Part shown: positions 9,204 to 18,393 of the stretch, one piece after another
Numbering within the stretch: position 1 is the stretch's first letter
Layout of the letters: each line of letters opens with the position of its first letter
Assembly: GCA_030066905.1 (NCBI GenBank)
Contig: JASJAR010000002.1
Span: 62,001-126,000, forward strand
Length of the DNA stretch: 64,000 nt
From: Paracoccaceae bacterium
GTDB lineage: Bacteria; Pseudomonadota; Alphaproteobacteria; Rhodobacterales; Rhodobacteraceae
Direction of reading: 5' to 3'
Position numbers and translations under genes: made by a program
Notes under the pieces: model-generated
Database searches by the model: none
What the model was told of the DNA's origin: nothing
Seen by the model: the letters and a program-made list of their open reading frames with translations, nothing else

Positions 9204-9253
9204 AAAAAAAGCGACCGACCCCGGAGGATTGCGCGAACAGGATCCGGGGCCGG
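9204..9253 (-). terminator. Rho-independent terminator after ccoNOQP
   Basis: Read on the minus strand, an 11-bp stem (CCGGCCCCGGA pairing with TCCGGGGTCGG, one G-U pair, loop of about 17) is followed four bases later by seven T. It lies about 45 bases beyond the ccoP stop and insulates ccoGHIS from read-through. Confidence 0.75.
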
Positions 9254-9296
9254 TGCTACCTTCGGGGGAAGCCCCCCTCAGGGTCTCGTCGTCATG

Positions 9297-10187
9297 TCAC
9301 TCGCCGCCACCGAGTTGGTGGACATAGGCGGCAACCGCGTTGATCTCGGCATCCGAGAGACCTGCGGCGCCGCGGAACTCCTCGGCCCAGGCCGGCATCA
9401 CGCCGAAGCGCGAATAACGGACGGTTTCCTCGATGGTCTCGGCCGAGCCGCCGTAAAGCCAGATCGCGTCATTGAGCGCAGGCGCACCGAAGTCGCGGAT
9501 ACCCTCGCCGGCATCGCCGTGGCAGGCGGCGCAATTGTCGAGGTAAACCGTCTCCCCGGGCTCGGCGAGTGGCGCGTCGTGTTCCTGACCGGAGATCGCG
9601 AGCACGTAGTTCACGACCTGAGCGATCTCCTCGTCGGAGAGGATTTCATCGAACGCCGTCATCTCCGACCAGTGCGAGTCGAGCGACTGCTCGTTGCGGA
9701 TGCCGTGGCGGACCGTGTAGGCGATCTCGTCGATTGAGCCGCCCCAGAGCCAGGCATTGTCGAGAAGGTTCGGATAGCCCGAAGCAGCCACCCCCGCCGC
9801 GCCCGCCCCGTGGCATTGCGAACAATGGGTGCGGAAGACCGCCGCGCCGGCGTTGACCGCGAAGGTCTGAAGCTCGCTGTCATCGGCGAGGGCCGCCAGT
9901 TCGACGTTTGCCAGCCGCTCGGTGATGCCGGCGTTGCGTTCGGCCACAGCCCCGATTTGCTCGGCGACCTCGGCGCGGGAGGAGTACCCTAGGAACCCGC
10001 CCGTCGCGCGCTCCACAAGCGGCCAGGCCGGGTAGGCGATAGTGTAGATCAGGCCCCAGGCGATGGTGGCGTAGAAGGTCCAGACCCACCAGCGCGGCAG
10101 GGGATTGTTCCATTCTTCGAGGTCTTCGTCCCAGACGTGCCCGGTGGTGCCGAAGCCTTCGGCGTTCTTCTTTTCTTCGGTGCTCAT
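9297..10187 (-). CDS. ccoP: CcoP, di-haem cytochrome c subunit of cbb3 oxidase
   Basis: A 296-residue membrane-anchored subunit that passes electrons to CcoO and CcoN. It starts with the usual hydrophilic stretch and WDEDLEEWNNPLPRWW, then one membrane helix. Two c-haem sites follow, CSQCH (near residue 122) and CAACH (near 219), each in its own cytochrome domain. It is last in ccoNOQP, and its ATG overlaps the ccoQ stop by 4 bases. Confidence 0.96.
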   Translation of the reverse strand: MSTEEKKNAEGFGTTGHVWDEDLEEWNNPLPRWWVWTFYATIAWGLIYTIAYPAWPLVERATGGFLGYSSRAEVAEQIGAVAERNAGITERLANVELAALADDSELQTFAVNAGAAVFRTHCSQCHGAGAAGVAASGYPNLLDNAWLWGGSIDEIAYTVRHGIRNEQSLDSHWSEMTAFDEILSDEEIAQVVNYVLAISGQEHDAPLAEPGETVYLDNCAACHGDAGEGIRDFGAPALNDAIWLYGGSAETIEETVRYSRFGVMPAWAEEFRGAAGLSDAEINAVAAYVHQLGGGE

Positions 10188-10378
10188 TGGCGCACCTCCT
10201 CTTTCCCGGCATCACCGGCCGGCCTGTCTTCGTTCCGAAAGATGCTTTCCGCACTGTCGCGCTGCGCCTTGCCCGACCCGGGCCGGAAGGCGAAGCCGAC
10301 GAACACCGCGAAGGCGAGGAACATCCAGATCACCGTCTTCGAGGCGGCGATTTGTTCCCAAAGGGTGAGGCTTTCCAT
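10184..10378 (-). CDS. ccoQ: CcoQ, small subunit of cbb3 oxidase
   Basis: A 64-residue protein with a single membrane helix (KTVIWMFLAFAVFVGFAF) and a basic tail beginning RPGSGKA, typical of CcoQ/FixQ. In related bacteria it stabilises the oxidase and affects redox signalling. It sits between ccoO and ccoP and is translationally coupled to ccoP. Confidence 0.93.
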   Translation of the reverse strand: MESLTLWEQIAASKTVIWMFLAFAVFVGFAFRPGSGKAQRDSAESIFRNEDRPAGDAGKEEVRQ

Positions 10379-10390
10379 CTCTCCCCTCCC

Positions 10391-11113
10391 CTAGCGGCTG
10401 GCGTCGGGCGTGAAGGTCGAGAAATCGACCAGCGTGCCGAGCATCTGCATGTAGGCGATGAGCGCATCCATTTCAGACACCCCTGGCTCGCCGTCGAAGT
10501 TCCTGACCTGAGCGCCGGGATAGCGTTCGATCACGCCATCGCCCTCGAACGGGTCGGTCTGATTGACGAAATCGGCTTGCGCGAGCTCGATCTGCTGATC
10601 GGTGTAAGGCACACCGACGAAGCGGTGGGTCGACATCAAGTCGCCAATATACTCCCCATCGATCAGCCGGTCTTTGAGGAAGGCGTATTTCGGCATCACG
10701 CTTTCGGGCACAACCGATTGGGGGTCGGTGAAATGGTCGACATGCCATTCGTCCGAGTACCGCCCGCCGACCCGGGCGAGGTCGGGCCCCGTCCGCTTCG
10801 AGCCCCATTGGAACGGGTGGTCGTACATCGATTCCGCGGCGAGCGAGTAATGCCCGTAGCGCTCCACCTCGTCGCGCATCGGCCGGATCATCTGGGAGTG
10901 GCAGACATAGCAGCCCTCCCGGATGTAGATTTCCCGGCCCGCCAGTTCGAGCGGCGAGTAGGGCCGCACCCCGTCGACTTCCTCGATGGTGTTTTCGAGG
11001 TAGAAGAGCGGCGCAATCTCCACGACCCCCCCCACCGTGACCACCGCGAAGGAAGCCACGAGGAGGAGCGTTGCGTTCTTTTCCAGAACCTTGTGTCTGT
11101 CGAGAATTCCCAT
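10391..11113 (-). CDS. ccoO: CcoO, mono-haem cytochrome c subunit of cbb3 oxidase
   Basis: A 240-residue subunit with an N-terminal membrane helix ([20 protein letters not shown]) and one c-haem site CYVCH near residue 68. The family block GHYSLAAES...[13 protein letters not shown] follows. Electrons pass from CcoP through this haem to the catalytic subunit. Spacing to ccoN is 14 bases and to ccoQ 12, consistent with one transcript. Confidence 0.96.
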   Translation of the reverse strand: MGILDRHKVLEKNATLLLVASFAVVTVGGVVEIAPLFYLENTIEEVDGVRPYSPLELAGREIYIREGCYVCHSQMIRPMRDEVERYGHYSLAAESMYDHPFQWGSKRTGPDLARVGGRYSDEWHVDHFTDPQSVVPESVMPKYAFLKDRLIDGEYIGDLMSTHRFVGVPYTDQQIELAQADFVNQTDPFEGDGVIERYPGAQVRNFDGEPGVSEMDALIAYMQMLGTLVDFSTFTPDASR

Positions 11114-11127
11114 TGTTCCGGCCCTCC

Positions 11128-12726
11128 TTATTCAGCCGGGATCGCGTTCGAGACGGCGCGCTCGGGCGCGGCTCTCACGGTCATCCAAAGGTTCCAGCAC
11201 ATGATGATCGCACCGGTGAGGTAGAGCACCCCGCCAAGCCCGCGCACCACGTACATCGGGAATTTCGCCTGGACGGTGTCGGCAAAGCTGTTGACGAGGA
11301 AGCCGTTCGCATCGACCTCGCGCCACATCAGCCCTTCCATGATGCCCGTGACCCACATCGAGGCGGCGTAGAGCACGATCCCGATGGTCGCGAGCCAGAA
11401 GTGCCAATTGACCGCCGGCAGGCTGTAGAGCGAGGCGCGATTCCAAAGCCGCGGGACGAGGAAGTAGAGGCACCCGAAGGTGATCATCCCATTCCAGCCC
11501 AAAGCCCCCGAATGGACATGGCCTATGGTCCAGTCGGTGTAGTGGCTGAGCGAGTTCACCGCCTTGATCGACATCATCGGGCCTTCGAAGGTCGACATGC
11601 CGTAAAAGCCGATGGAGATGACCATCATGCGGATGATCGGGTCGGTCCGAAGCTTGTCCCAAGCACCCGAGAGCGTCATCAGCCCGTTGATCATGCCCCC
11701 CCAGGACGGCATCCAGAGGATGACCGAGAACACCATGCCCAGCGTCGAGGCCCAGTCGGGAAGTGCTGTGTAGTGGAGGTGGTGGGGCCCGGCCCAGATG
11801 TAGAGAAAGATCAGCGCCCAGAAGTGGATGATCGAGAGCTTGTAGGAATAGACGGGCTTTCCGGCCTGTTTCGGCACAAAGTAGTACATCATGCCCAAGA
11901 ACCCGGCGGTGAGGAAGAAGCCCACCGCGTTATGGCCATACCACCACTGGGTCATCGCATCTTGCACGCCGGCGAAGACCTGCACGCTCCGCGAGCCCCA
12001 GATCGAGACCGGGATCGAGAGGTTGTTGACCACATGGAGCATCGCCACCGTCACGATGAAGCTCAGAAGGAACCAGTTCGCGACGTAGATGTGGGGTTCC
12101 TTGCGCTTGATGATCGTGCCGAGGAAGACCGCGAGATAGGCGACCCAGACGATGGTGAGCCAGAGGTCCACGTACCATTCGGGCTCGGCGTATTCCTTCG
12201 ACTGGGTGGCGCCGAGAAGGTAGCCGGTGGCCGCCAGCACGATGAAGAGGTTGTAGCCCCAGAAGACGAACCAGGCGAGGTTGCCGCCCCAGAGGCGGGC
12301 CGCCGAGGTGCGCTGGACGATGTAGAACGAACACGCGATGAGCGCGTTGCCCCCAAAGGCGAAGATCACCGCCGAGGTGTGTAGCGGGCGAAGCCGCCCG
12401 AAATTCGCGTAAGGCTGGGCCCATTCGAGATTGAGGACCGGAAAGGCGAGCTGAAAGGCGATGACGACGCCCACGAGAAACCCAACCACGCCCCAGAACG
12501 CGGTTGCGACAACGCCGTAGCGGATCACCCCATCCATGTAGCTCGATTGGTCGATGACGGGCTTGGGCTCGTCGATCCGCCGGAGTTGCCACAGGAACAT
12601 GCCCCCGGCCACTGCCAGGATCAAAATGGCATGGACCTGGTAGGCAAGGTCCCGCGCGTAATTGGCCGCAATCGCCGCAAAAATGACGATGACAGCCAGA
12701 AGCGCGAGTTTGATATAGTCCCACAT
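11128..12726 (-). CDS. ccoN: CcoN, catalytic subunit of cbb3-type cytochrome oxidase
   Basis: A 532-residue polytopic haem-copper oxidase subunit that reduces oxygen at low concentration. Metal-ligand histidines are visible in [39 protein letters not shown] and [13 protein letters not shown] chose the ATG at 12726 (MWDYIKLAL); the open frame runs further upstream, but a ribosome-binding sequence AAAGGGA stands before this ATG and the usual protein length fits. An FNR box lies about 95 bases upstream. Confidence 0.96.
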   Translation of the reverse strand: MWDYIKLALLAVIVIFAAIAANYARDLAYQVHAILILAVAGGMFLWQLRRIDEPKPVIDQSSYMDGVIRYGVVATAFWGVVGFLVGVVIAFQLAFPVLNLEWAQPYANFGRLRPLHTSAVIFAFGGNALIACSFYIVQRTSAARLWGGNLAWFVFWGYNLFIVLAATGYLLGATQSKEYAEPEWYVDLWLTIVWVAYLAVFLGTIIKRKEPHIYVANWFLLSFIVTVAMLHVVNNLSIPVSIWGSRSVQVFAGVQDAMTQWWYGHNAVGFFLTAGFLGMMYYFVPKQAGKPVYSYKLSIIHFWALIFLYIWAGPHHLHYTALPDWASTLGMVFSVILWMPSWGGMINGLMTLSGAWDKLRTDPIIRMMVISIGFYGMSTFEGPMMSIKAVNSLSHYTDWTIGHVHSGALGWNGMITFGCLYFLVPRLWNRASLYSLPAVNWHFWLATIGIVLYAASMWVTGIMEGLMWREVDANGFLVNSFADTVQAKFPMYVVRGLGGVLYLTGAIIMCWNLWMTVRAAPERAVSNAIPAE

Positions 12727-12814
12727 CTTCAGTCCCTTTCCCTTCGGCCGAATCCGACACTTCCACACTCGGTCCTCGGCGCCCCTTGTCTGCCTTGGCG
12801 CCGGAGAAGCCTCC

Positions 12815-12828
12815 TTGATCCATGTCAA
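12815..12828 (-). promoter_or_regulatory. FNR/FnrL box upstream of ccoNOQP
   Basis: TTGATCCATGTCAA matches the FNR pattern. Its centre is about 95 bases before the ccoN ATG, which would give a leader of about 54 bases if activation occurs from -41.5. Confidence 0.85.
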
Positions 12829-12846
12829 CGGCTTGGAAGTGATCCG

Positions 12847-12860
12847 TTGACGGGCGTCAA
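12847..12860 (+). promoter_or_regulatory. FNR/FnrL box upstream of uspA
   Basis: TTGACGGGCGTCAA fits the FNR pattern and lies 18 bases from the ccoN-side box. Its centre is about 59 bases before the uspA ATG, so a class II promoter would start near 12895. Confidence 0.75.
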
Positions 12861-12912
12861 AGACCGCTGCGGGACGACATGCGAGGGTCCTTCTCAGGAA
12901 AGGGACCACGCC

Positions 12913-13752
12913 ATGACCTACACCACGATTGCCACCGTCCTGCACGATGCGGCCGCAGACCGCGCCGCTGTCGAGACCGCCGCAGCCTTCGCCGAGACGG
13001 CAAACGGCCATCTCGACGCGATATGTCTCGGAATCGACCGGGTGGAGTTGGGGACCCACTTCGCCGGGGCGAACGCAATCGCGGTACAGGAGGCGTTTCA
13101 GATCGCCCGGGAGGAAGCCGAGACCACGTTCCGTGCAGTCGAAGCGCTGCTCGACGGGCGCCCGTTCGGCTGGGACGCCCAAGGCTACGCGATCCAGATC
13201 GGTGCCGTCGGTCAAACCGTCGCAAGCAAGGCGCAGTTCGCGGATCTCATCGTGATCCCCAAACCCTACGGAGACGGGCGCGGCGCGGTGGACGTGGCCA
13301 TCGCCGAAGCCGCGCTATTTGGGACGCGCTCACCAGTGCTCGTCGTGCCGCCCGATCACGACCACGGGCTGAAGGTCGACACCGTTGTGCTGGCCTGGAA
13401 TGACAGCCCCGAAGCTCTCAGCGCGATCCGCGGCGCGATGCCGATCATCGAGAAGGCCGCGGCGGTGAACATTGTCATCATCGACCCGCCAAGCCACGGT
13501 GCCCACCGCTCCGACCCCGGCGGGGCGCTGGCCGAAGCACTGTCCCGAAAGGGAGTCCGGCCGGACATCTCCGTCCTCGCCCGGACGATGCCGAAGATCT
13601 CCGATGTGCTCCTCCGCCACCTAAGCGACGTGAGCGGCGACCTTCTGGTGATGGGCGCCTACGGGCATTCGCGGTTCCGCGAGGCGATCTTCGGGGGTGC
13701 GACACGCGACCTCCTGGAAGCGTCGGAGATCCCTGTCCTGATGGCGCATTGA
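12913..13752 (+). CDS. Tandem universal stress protein (UspA family)
   Basis: A 279-residue cytoplasmic protein made of two Usp domains. The second ends with [19 protein letters not shown], the ATP-binding pattern G-x2-G-x9-G-S/T of ATP-type Usp proteins. The first domain has a less clear motif. The ATG at 12913 is preceded by AGGAAAGGG. It is divergent from ccoN with its own FNR box and converges on fnrL with 4 bases between stops, so it is probably induced at low oxygen. Its molecular role is unknown. Confidence 0.88.
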   Translation: MTYTTIATVLHDAAADRAAVETAAAFAETANGHLDAICLGIDRVELGTHFAGANAIAVQEAFQIAREEAETTFRAVEALLDGRPFGWDAQGYAIQIGAVGQTVASKAQFADLIVIPKPYGDGRGAVDVAIAEAALFGTRSPVLVVPPDHDHGLKVDTVVLAWNDSPEALSAIRGAMPIIEKAAAVNIVIIDPPSHGAHRSDPGGALAEALSRKGVRPDISVLARTMPKISDVLLRHLSDVSGDLLVMGAYGHSRFREAIFGGATRDLLEASEIPVLMAH

Positions 13753-13756
13753 GGCG

Positions 13757-14500
13757 CTAGACGAGCAACCCGCCGTCGGAATCGTCGCCCGTCTCATCGA
13801 GTAGCTTCTGAAAATCGGGGATGACGATGTACCGCTTCCCTTCGAGGGTGATGACGCCCTCGCGCTTCAGCGACGAGATCTGACGGCTTACGGTTTCGAG
13901 CGTCAGGCCCAGATAATCTGCCATGGCTTCGCGGGTCAGGGGCAAGGCGATTGTCAGGGGCCGCCCCCGCGACAGAGCGTCTTTCGCCTTCTCATCGCGC
14001 CGGGCAATGATGGTGATCAGGCTGGCGATCTTCTCGCGGGCCGTCTTCCGGCCCAGAAGCAGCATCCATTCGCGGGCCGCGTCAAGTTCGTCGAGGGCCA
14101 TCTCGAGGAGCCGCTGGCTGACATGGGGGGTCGAAATCAGCAGGTCTTCGAACGGTTTCCGGCGGAAACAGCAGATGGTCACGTCCGATACCGCCACCAC
14201 ATCGAAACTGGCGCTTTCGCGACCCGGCCGACCAACGAAATCGCTGGGTAGCATCAGGCCCACCATCTGCTTGCGTCCATCCTCCATTGTCTGGCTGAGC
14301 GTCGCGATCCCGGACACGACGGAGGCCACGAATTCGAGGCGGTCGCCCGACCAGATGATGGTCTGGCCCGCTTCGTAGGTCTTGTAGTACTTGATCGCCT
14401 CGAGGCGTTCCAGCTCGTTGGGCTCGCAGCGCGCGCAGACCGCCCGATGCCGAATCGGGCAGTCGTTACAGTCACTCAGTTCCGGCACAGGACGGTTCAT
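13757..14500 (-). CDS. fnrL: FnrL, oxygen-sensing Crp/Fnr transcription factor
   Basis: A 247-residue regulator. An N-terminal cysteine cluster (Cys11, 14, 22, 25 in CNDCPIRHRAVCARC) and Cys110/111 in the cNMP-binding-like domain can hold an oxygen-sensitive 4Fe-4S cluster. The HTH recognition helix carries ETVSRQ (residues 202-207), the E--SR signature that reads TTGAT half-sites. That agrees with the boxes in this island. An FNR box 25 bases upstream of its own ATG suggests autoregulation. Confidence 0.95.
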   Translation of the reverse strand: MNRPVPELSDCNDCPIRHRAVCARCEPNELERLEAIKYYKTYEAGQTIIWSGDRLEFVASVVSGIATLSQTMEDGRKQMVGLMLPSDFVGRPGRESASFDVVAVSDVTICCFRRKPFEDLLISTPHVSQRLLEMALDELDAAREWMLLLGRKTAREKIASLITIIARRDEKAKDALSRGRPLTIALPLTREAMADYLGLTLETVSRQISSLKREGVITLEGKRYIVIPDFQKLLDETGDDSDGGLLV

Positions 14501-14518
14501 CGCTCAGCGCAATCCTAT

Positions 14519-14532
14519 TGATCCTAATCAAG
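14519..14532 (+). promoter_or_regulatory. FNR/FnrL box between fnrL and hemN
   Basis: TTGATCCTAATCAA is a near-perfect FNR site in the 65-base gap between the divergent fnrL and hemN starts. Its centre is about 40 bases before the hemN ATG and 25 before the fnrL ATG. It may activate hemN and repress fnrL. Confidence 0.85.
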
Positions 14533-14565
14533 GTCCCTTGGGCAGACGAGGCGTAGTAGAGCACC

Positions 14566-15921
14566 ATGGACAGGTTCACGCAACTCCGCCGGCTCGGTCT
14601 CTTCGACGCACGTGTACCGCGGTATACCAGCTACCCGACCGCCAACCACTTCAACCGCGACATCGGCCCCGCCGAGGCGGCTTCCTGGATGGCGGGAATT
14701 GTTCCGGGATCGGAGATTTCCCTTTATGCCCATGTCCCGTTCTGCCGACGGCTTTGCTGGTTCTGCGCCTGCCGGACCCAGGGCACCTCCACGCTCGGGC
14801 CGGTCGAGACCTACGTCGCCACCTTGTCGCAGGAACTCGACAACCTGGCAAAACACCTGCCGTCCGACATCACGCTTTCGCGCCTCCATTGGGGTGGCGG
14901 GACGCCGTCGATCCTCAGCCCTGCCCTGATCGACCGGTTGCGCGGCAAAGTGTTCGAAGTCGCGCCGCTTGCGACGGATGCCGAGTTCTCCGTCGAGATC
15001 GATCCCAACGAGATCGACTGGGAGCGCCTGGAGGCCCTTGCGTTCGCGGGAATGAACCGGGCGTCGATCGGCGTCCAGGATTTCGACAGCGAGGTACAGG
15101 AGATCATCGGCCGCATCCAATCGTTCGACGTGACCAAGAAGGCCGCCGAGAACCTCAGGGCGGTCGGGGTCGACAGCGTCAACATCGACATCCTCTACGG
15201 TCTTCCGGGACAGAGCCGGGCCCGGATCACCGACAGCGTGCTGAAGGTTCTCTCTCTGTCACCTGATCGCATTGCGCTCTACGGTTATGCCCATGTCCCC
15301 TGGATGGCGCGACGCCAGAGCCTTATTCCGGCCGACCGCCTGCCCGACCCCACCGAGCGCCTGCGGCTCTTCGAAACCGCGCAGCGGCTGATCGAGGCCG
15401 ACGGCTATGTCGCCGTCGGCATTGACCATTTTGCCAAGCGGGATGACGGGTTGGCGAAGGCTGCCGCGAACGGGACGCTGCGGCGCAACTTCCAGGGCTA
15501 TACCGACGATCAGTCCAGCACCCTCATCGGTATCGGCGCTTCGGCGATCTCGCGGTATCCCGAGGGCTACGCGCAGAACGCGCCGGCTACGTCGGACTAC
15601 ACTGGCCAGATCCGAGCGGGGCGGCTCGCCACGGTGCGCGGGCATGCCTTTTCCGGCGACGACCGCCTCCGGGCCGACGTGATCGAAGCGCTGATGTGCT
15701 TCAACCGGGTCGATGCGGGCGATCTCGCGGAGCGGCGCGGTCATGACAGATCAGCGGTCCTGGCGCTCTTGGCGACCATCGACGAGGCATTCAGGCCGAT
15801 GGTGTTTTCCACCTCGGAGGGCCTCTCGATTAGGCCCGATGCCCTGCCGCTGGCCCGGATGATCGCCCGTTCGTTCGATGCCTATGCGATGAACGAGGCC
15901 TCCCACAGCCCCGCGATCTGA
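14566..15921 (+). CDS. hemN: HemN, oxygen-independent coproporphyrinogen III dehydrogenase
   Basis: A 451-residue radical-SAM enzyme that oxidatively decarboxylates coproporphyrinogen III to protoporphyrinogen IX without oxygen. The N-terminus ARVPRYTSYPTANHF is diagnostic of true HemN rather than HemW. The cluster motif CxxxCxxC is at Cys60-Cys64-Cys67 with a further cysteine at 69, after YAHVPF. WGGGTPSIL and the IDPNEID and NIDILYGLPGQ blocks also fit. It is the anaerobic counterpart of hemF at 18390 and is divergent from fnrL. Confidence 0.95.
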   Translation: MDRFTQLRRLGLFDARVPRYTSYPTANHFNRDIGPAEAASWMAGIVPGSEISLYAHVPFCRRLCWFCACRTQGTSTLGPVETYVATLSQELDNLAKHLPSDITLSRLHWGGGTPSILSPALIDRLRGKVFEVAPLATDAEFSVEIDPNEIDWERLEALAFAGMNRASIGVQDFDSEVQEIIGRIQSFDVTKKAAENLRAVGVDSVNIDILYGLPGQSRARITDSVLKVLSLSPDRIALYGYAHVPWMARRQSLIPADRLPDPTERLRLFETAQRLIEADGYVAVGIDHFAKRDDGLAKAAANGTLRRNFQGYTDDQSSTLIGIGASAISRYPEGYAQNAPATSDYTGQIRAGRLATVRGHAFSGDDRLRADVIEALMCFNRVDAGDLAERRGHDRSAVLALLATIDEAFRPMVFSTSEGLSIRPDALPLARMIARSFDAYAMNEASHSPAI

Positions 15922-15927
15922 CACCGT

Positions 15928-16878
15928 TCAGGCCGCGCGCCAGTCGAAGAAGCCGGGTCCGGCACGGGAAAGCAACTCACCGGCGAGCCGACGTCCGAGG
16001 TCTGCGGCGTCCTCCGCGGGGGCCGTCCAGGCTTCGGCATGGGACTCCGAGCCGTCCGGGCGGAGGATTTCGCCTCTGAGCCGCAACGTCCCTCCGTCCT
16101 GCTCGGCCAATCCGGCGATGGGTGTTTCGCAGGAGCCATCGAGCGCGGCCAGAAATGCCCGTTCCGCAGCGAGCCGGACCCCGGTCGGGCCGTCATGAAG
16201 CGCTTCCAGCAGCGCCGCCGCCCGCATGTCTTCCGCCCGGCGCTCAATCCCGATGGCCCCCTGGGCCACGGCGGGAAGCATTTCGTCTGGGGCGATTGGC
16301 GCGGTGACGATCTCCGCCATCCCCAGGCGGTTGAGCCCCGCCATCGCAAGAAACGTGCAGGCCGCCACCCCCTCTTCGAGTTTTCTCAGCCGGGTCTGCA
16401 CGTTGCCCCGGAACTCGACGACCTCGAGGTCGGGCCGTTTGCTGAGAAGCTGCGCGCGCCGCCTGAGGCTCGATGTGCCGACCCGCGTCCCGGCGGCCAG
16501 ACCCTCAAGCTGTCCCCCGCCCGGCGCGACGAACGCATCGCGCACATCCTCGCGCGGCAGGTACGTCTCAAGCAGCAGCCCCTCCGGCTGGGCGACAGGC
16601 ATGTCTTTCATCGAATGAACCGCGATGTCGATGCGCCCGTCGAGCAGCGCGTCCTCGATCTCCTTGGTGAAAAGGCCCTTCCCGCCGATCTCCTTCAGCG
16701 GTCGGTCGAGCACCATATCGCCGGTGGTCTTGATGACCACGATCTCGAGGGCCGCCGGGTCGAGCCTGAAAGCCGCGACGAGCCGGTCTCGGGTCTCGTG
16801 GGCCTGGGCGAGCGCGAGCGGAGAGCCCCGTGTGCCGATTTTCAGCGGTTGGTTCGGGGAAGGCAGGTCAAGCGTCAT
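15928..16878 (-). CDS. hemC: HemC, hydroxymethylbilane synthase (porphobilinogen deaminase)
   Basis: A 316-residue cytoplasmic enzyme that joins four porphobilinogen units into hydroxymethylbilane. It begins KIGTRGSPLALAQA and contains DGRIDIAVHSMKDMP and GTSSLRRRAQLL. The dipyrromethane cofactor cysteine is in DGSCETPIAG near residue 248. The ATG at 16878 (MTLDLPSP) fits family length; the much longer open frame upstream is antisense to hemE. It converges on hemN with 6 bases between stops and is divergent from hemE. Confidence 0.95.
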   Translation of the reverse strand: MTLDLPSPNQPLKIGTRGSPLALAQAHETRDRLVAAFRLDPAALEIVVIKTTGDMVLDRPLKEIGGKGLFTKEIEDALLDGRIDIAVHSMKDMPVAQPEGLLLETYLPREDVRDAFVAPGGGQLEGLAAGTRVGTSSLRRRAQLLSKRPDLEVVEFRGNVQTRLRKLEEGVAACTFLAMAGLNRLGMAEIVTAPIAPDEMLPAVAQGAIGIERRAEDMRAAALLEALHDGPTGVRLAAERAFLAALDGSCETPIAGLAEQDGGTLRLRGEILRPDGSESHAEAWTAPAEDAADLGRRLAGELLSRAGPGFFDWRAA

Positions 16879-16983
16879 GGAGAAAGCCGTAGCAATGTAA
16901 ACTCTGACTGACAACGTCTGTCTGTCTTGACATTTCCTCGCTCGCGCGGGACGCCTCAAGGCATTCACGGGGCAGGGAAATCC

Positions 16984-18015
16984 ATGGGCAACGACAAGAC
17001 CATCCTCAAGGCGCTCAGGGGTGAGACGCAAGCCGTGCCTCCGGTCTGGATGATGCGGCAGGCCGGGCGCTACCTGCCGGAATACCGCGCTACGCGCGCC
17101 CAAGCCGGGGACTTTCTCTCGCTCTGCTACACGCCCGAACTTGCCGCCGAGGTGACATTGCAACCGATCCGGCGATACGGGTTCGACGCCGCGATCCTCT
17201 TTGCCGACATCCTTCTTGTGCCCCAGGCGCTCGGGGCAGAACTGTGGTTCGTCACCGGAGAGGGGCCGCGCCTGTCGACGATCACCGATGCTGCCGGGCT
17301 TTCGGCACTGAAGCCCGCTGAGGCGATCCACGAAACCCTGAGCCCTGTTTACGAGACCGTCCGCATCCTTTCCCGCACCCTGCCCAAGCACACAACGCTG
17401 ATCGGATTTGCCGGCGCGCCCTGGACCGTCGCGACTTACATGATCGCCGGGCGGGGCACACCCGACCAGGGGCCTGCCCACGCCCTGAAAGCCGAGGACC
17501 GGGCGACGTTCAACGGTCTCATCGAACGGATCACCGACGCGACCATCGCCTATCTTTCGATGCAGATCGAAGCCGGCGCCGAGGTCGTCAAGCTCTTCGA
17601 TTCCTGGGCCGGCTCGCTCCGGGGGGAGGATTTCGATACCTATGCCGTCGCCCCGGCGAGGAGGATTATCGCCGCGCTCAAGGACCGTCACCCCGATATC
17701 CCCGTGATTGCCTTTCCTCGCGAAGCGAAGGATCGCTATGAGGGCTTCACGCGCGCCACCGGCGCCGATTGCGTGGCCCTCGACAACTCGGTCGATGCAG
17801 ACTGGGCCGCCACCCATGTCCAGCGGGAGGGCTGCGTCCAGGGGAACCTCGACCCCCGGCACATGGTCACCGGCGGGCCGGACCTCGTGAGCGAGACCCG
17901 GCGCATCGTCGAAGCGTTTTCGGGTGGCCCCCACATCTTCAATCTCGGCCACGGCATCACACCGGATGCCGACCCCGACAACGTCCAGAAGATGATCGAC
18001 GCCATCAGAGGCTGA
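16984..18015 (+). CDS. hemE: HemE, uroporphyrinogen decarboxylase
   Basis: A 343-residue cytoplasmic enzyme converting uroporphyrinogen III to coproporphyrinogen III. The N-terminal signature [17 protein letters not shown] is followed by [22 protein letters not shown] and the C-terminal [10 protein letters not shown]. The ATG at 16984 has an upstream AGGGAAA and gives the family length. Its product is the substrate of HemN and HemF in this window. Confidence 0.96.
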   Translation: MGNDKTILKALRGETQAVPPVWMMRQAGRYLPEYRATRAQAGDFLSLCYTPELAAEVTLQPIRRYGFDAAILFADILLVPQALGAELWFVTGEGPRLSTITDAAGLSALKPAEAIHETLSPVYETVRILSRTLPKHTTLIGFAGAPWTVATYMIAGRGTPDQGPAHALKAEDRATFNGLIERITDATIAYLSMQIEAGAEVVKLFDSWAGSLRGEDFDTYAVAPARRIIAALKDRHPDIPVIAFPREAKDRYEGFTRATGADCVALDNSVDADWAATHVQREGCVQGNLDPRHMVTGGPDLVSETRRIVEAFSGGPHIFNLGHGITPDADPDNVQKMIDAIRG

Positions 18016-18087
18016 CCCGCGCCGCCATTTTCCTGCCTTTTCTATCGTTTAACCGCAAACGATCGAAAGAACTTGGACGGTGGCATC

Positions 18088-18393
18088 GTGCTGAGACTGC
18101 TTATCATGGGCGTGATCCTGCTGTCGGCCGGTCTCATGGTCTGGCAGATGGATTTCGCCACCAAGGAGCGTACCGCGCGAAACGAGCCGCCGGCGGCCGA
18201 AAACCCCTATCCTGGCGTTCCGCCCTGGCTTACCGAACGCGCCCCGGCGGTCGCGCGGATGATCGACGGCGTGCAGGTCCTCTTTCGCGGCGGCGAAGAG
18301 ACGGCGGAAAAACCCACGATCCGCCGCGGCACGCGCACCCAGCCTGACAATTGGGACATCCGTTATACAAAACGACCGGGCGAGGGGCGCTAG
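18088..18393 (+). CDS. Small membrane-anchored protein of unknown function next to hemF
   Basis: A protein of about 101 residues from a GTG start (a TTG at 18073 is also possible). One N-terminal membrane helix (LLIMGVILLSAGLMVWQM) is followed by a hydrophilic region with NPYPGVPPWL and a charged tail. I do not recognise a named family. It follows hemE by about 70 bases in the same direction, and its stop overlaps the hemF stop on the other strand (CTAG). Confidence 0.6.
   Translation: MLRLLIMGVILLSAGLMVWQMDFATKERTARNEPPAAENPYPGVPPWLTERAPAVARMIDGVQVLFRGGEETAEKPTIRRGTRTQPDNWDIRYTKRPGEGR

Noticed and set aside
12727..13215. N-terminal extension of ccoN in frame
   Set aside because: It runs antisense through uspA, has no similarity to CcoN proteins and ignores the good ribosome-binding site at the MWDYIK start.
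16927..16932. TTGACA as a -35 box for hemE
   Set aside because: No acceptable -10 box is found 16-18 bases downstream, so the match is likely chance.
16927..16983. TTG start of hemE 57 bases upstream
   Set aside because: The extension lacks similarity to HemE N-termini, and the ATG at 16984 has a ribosome-binding site and normal length.
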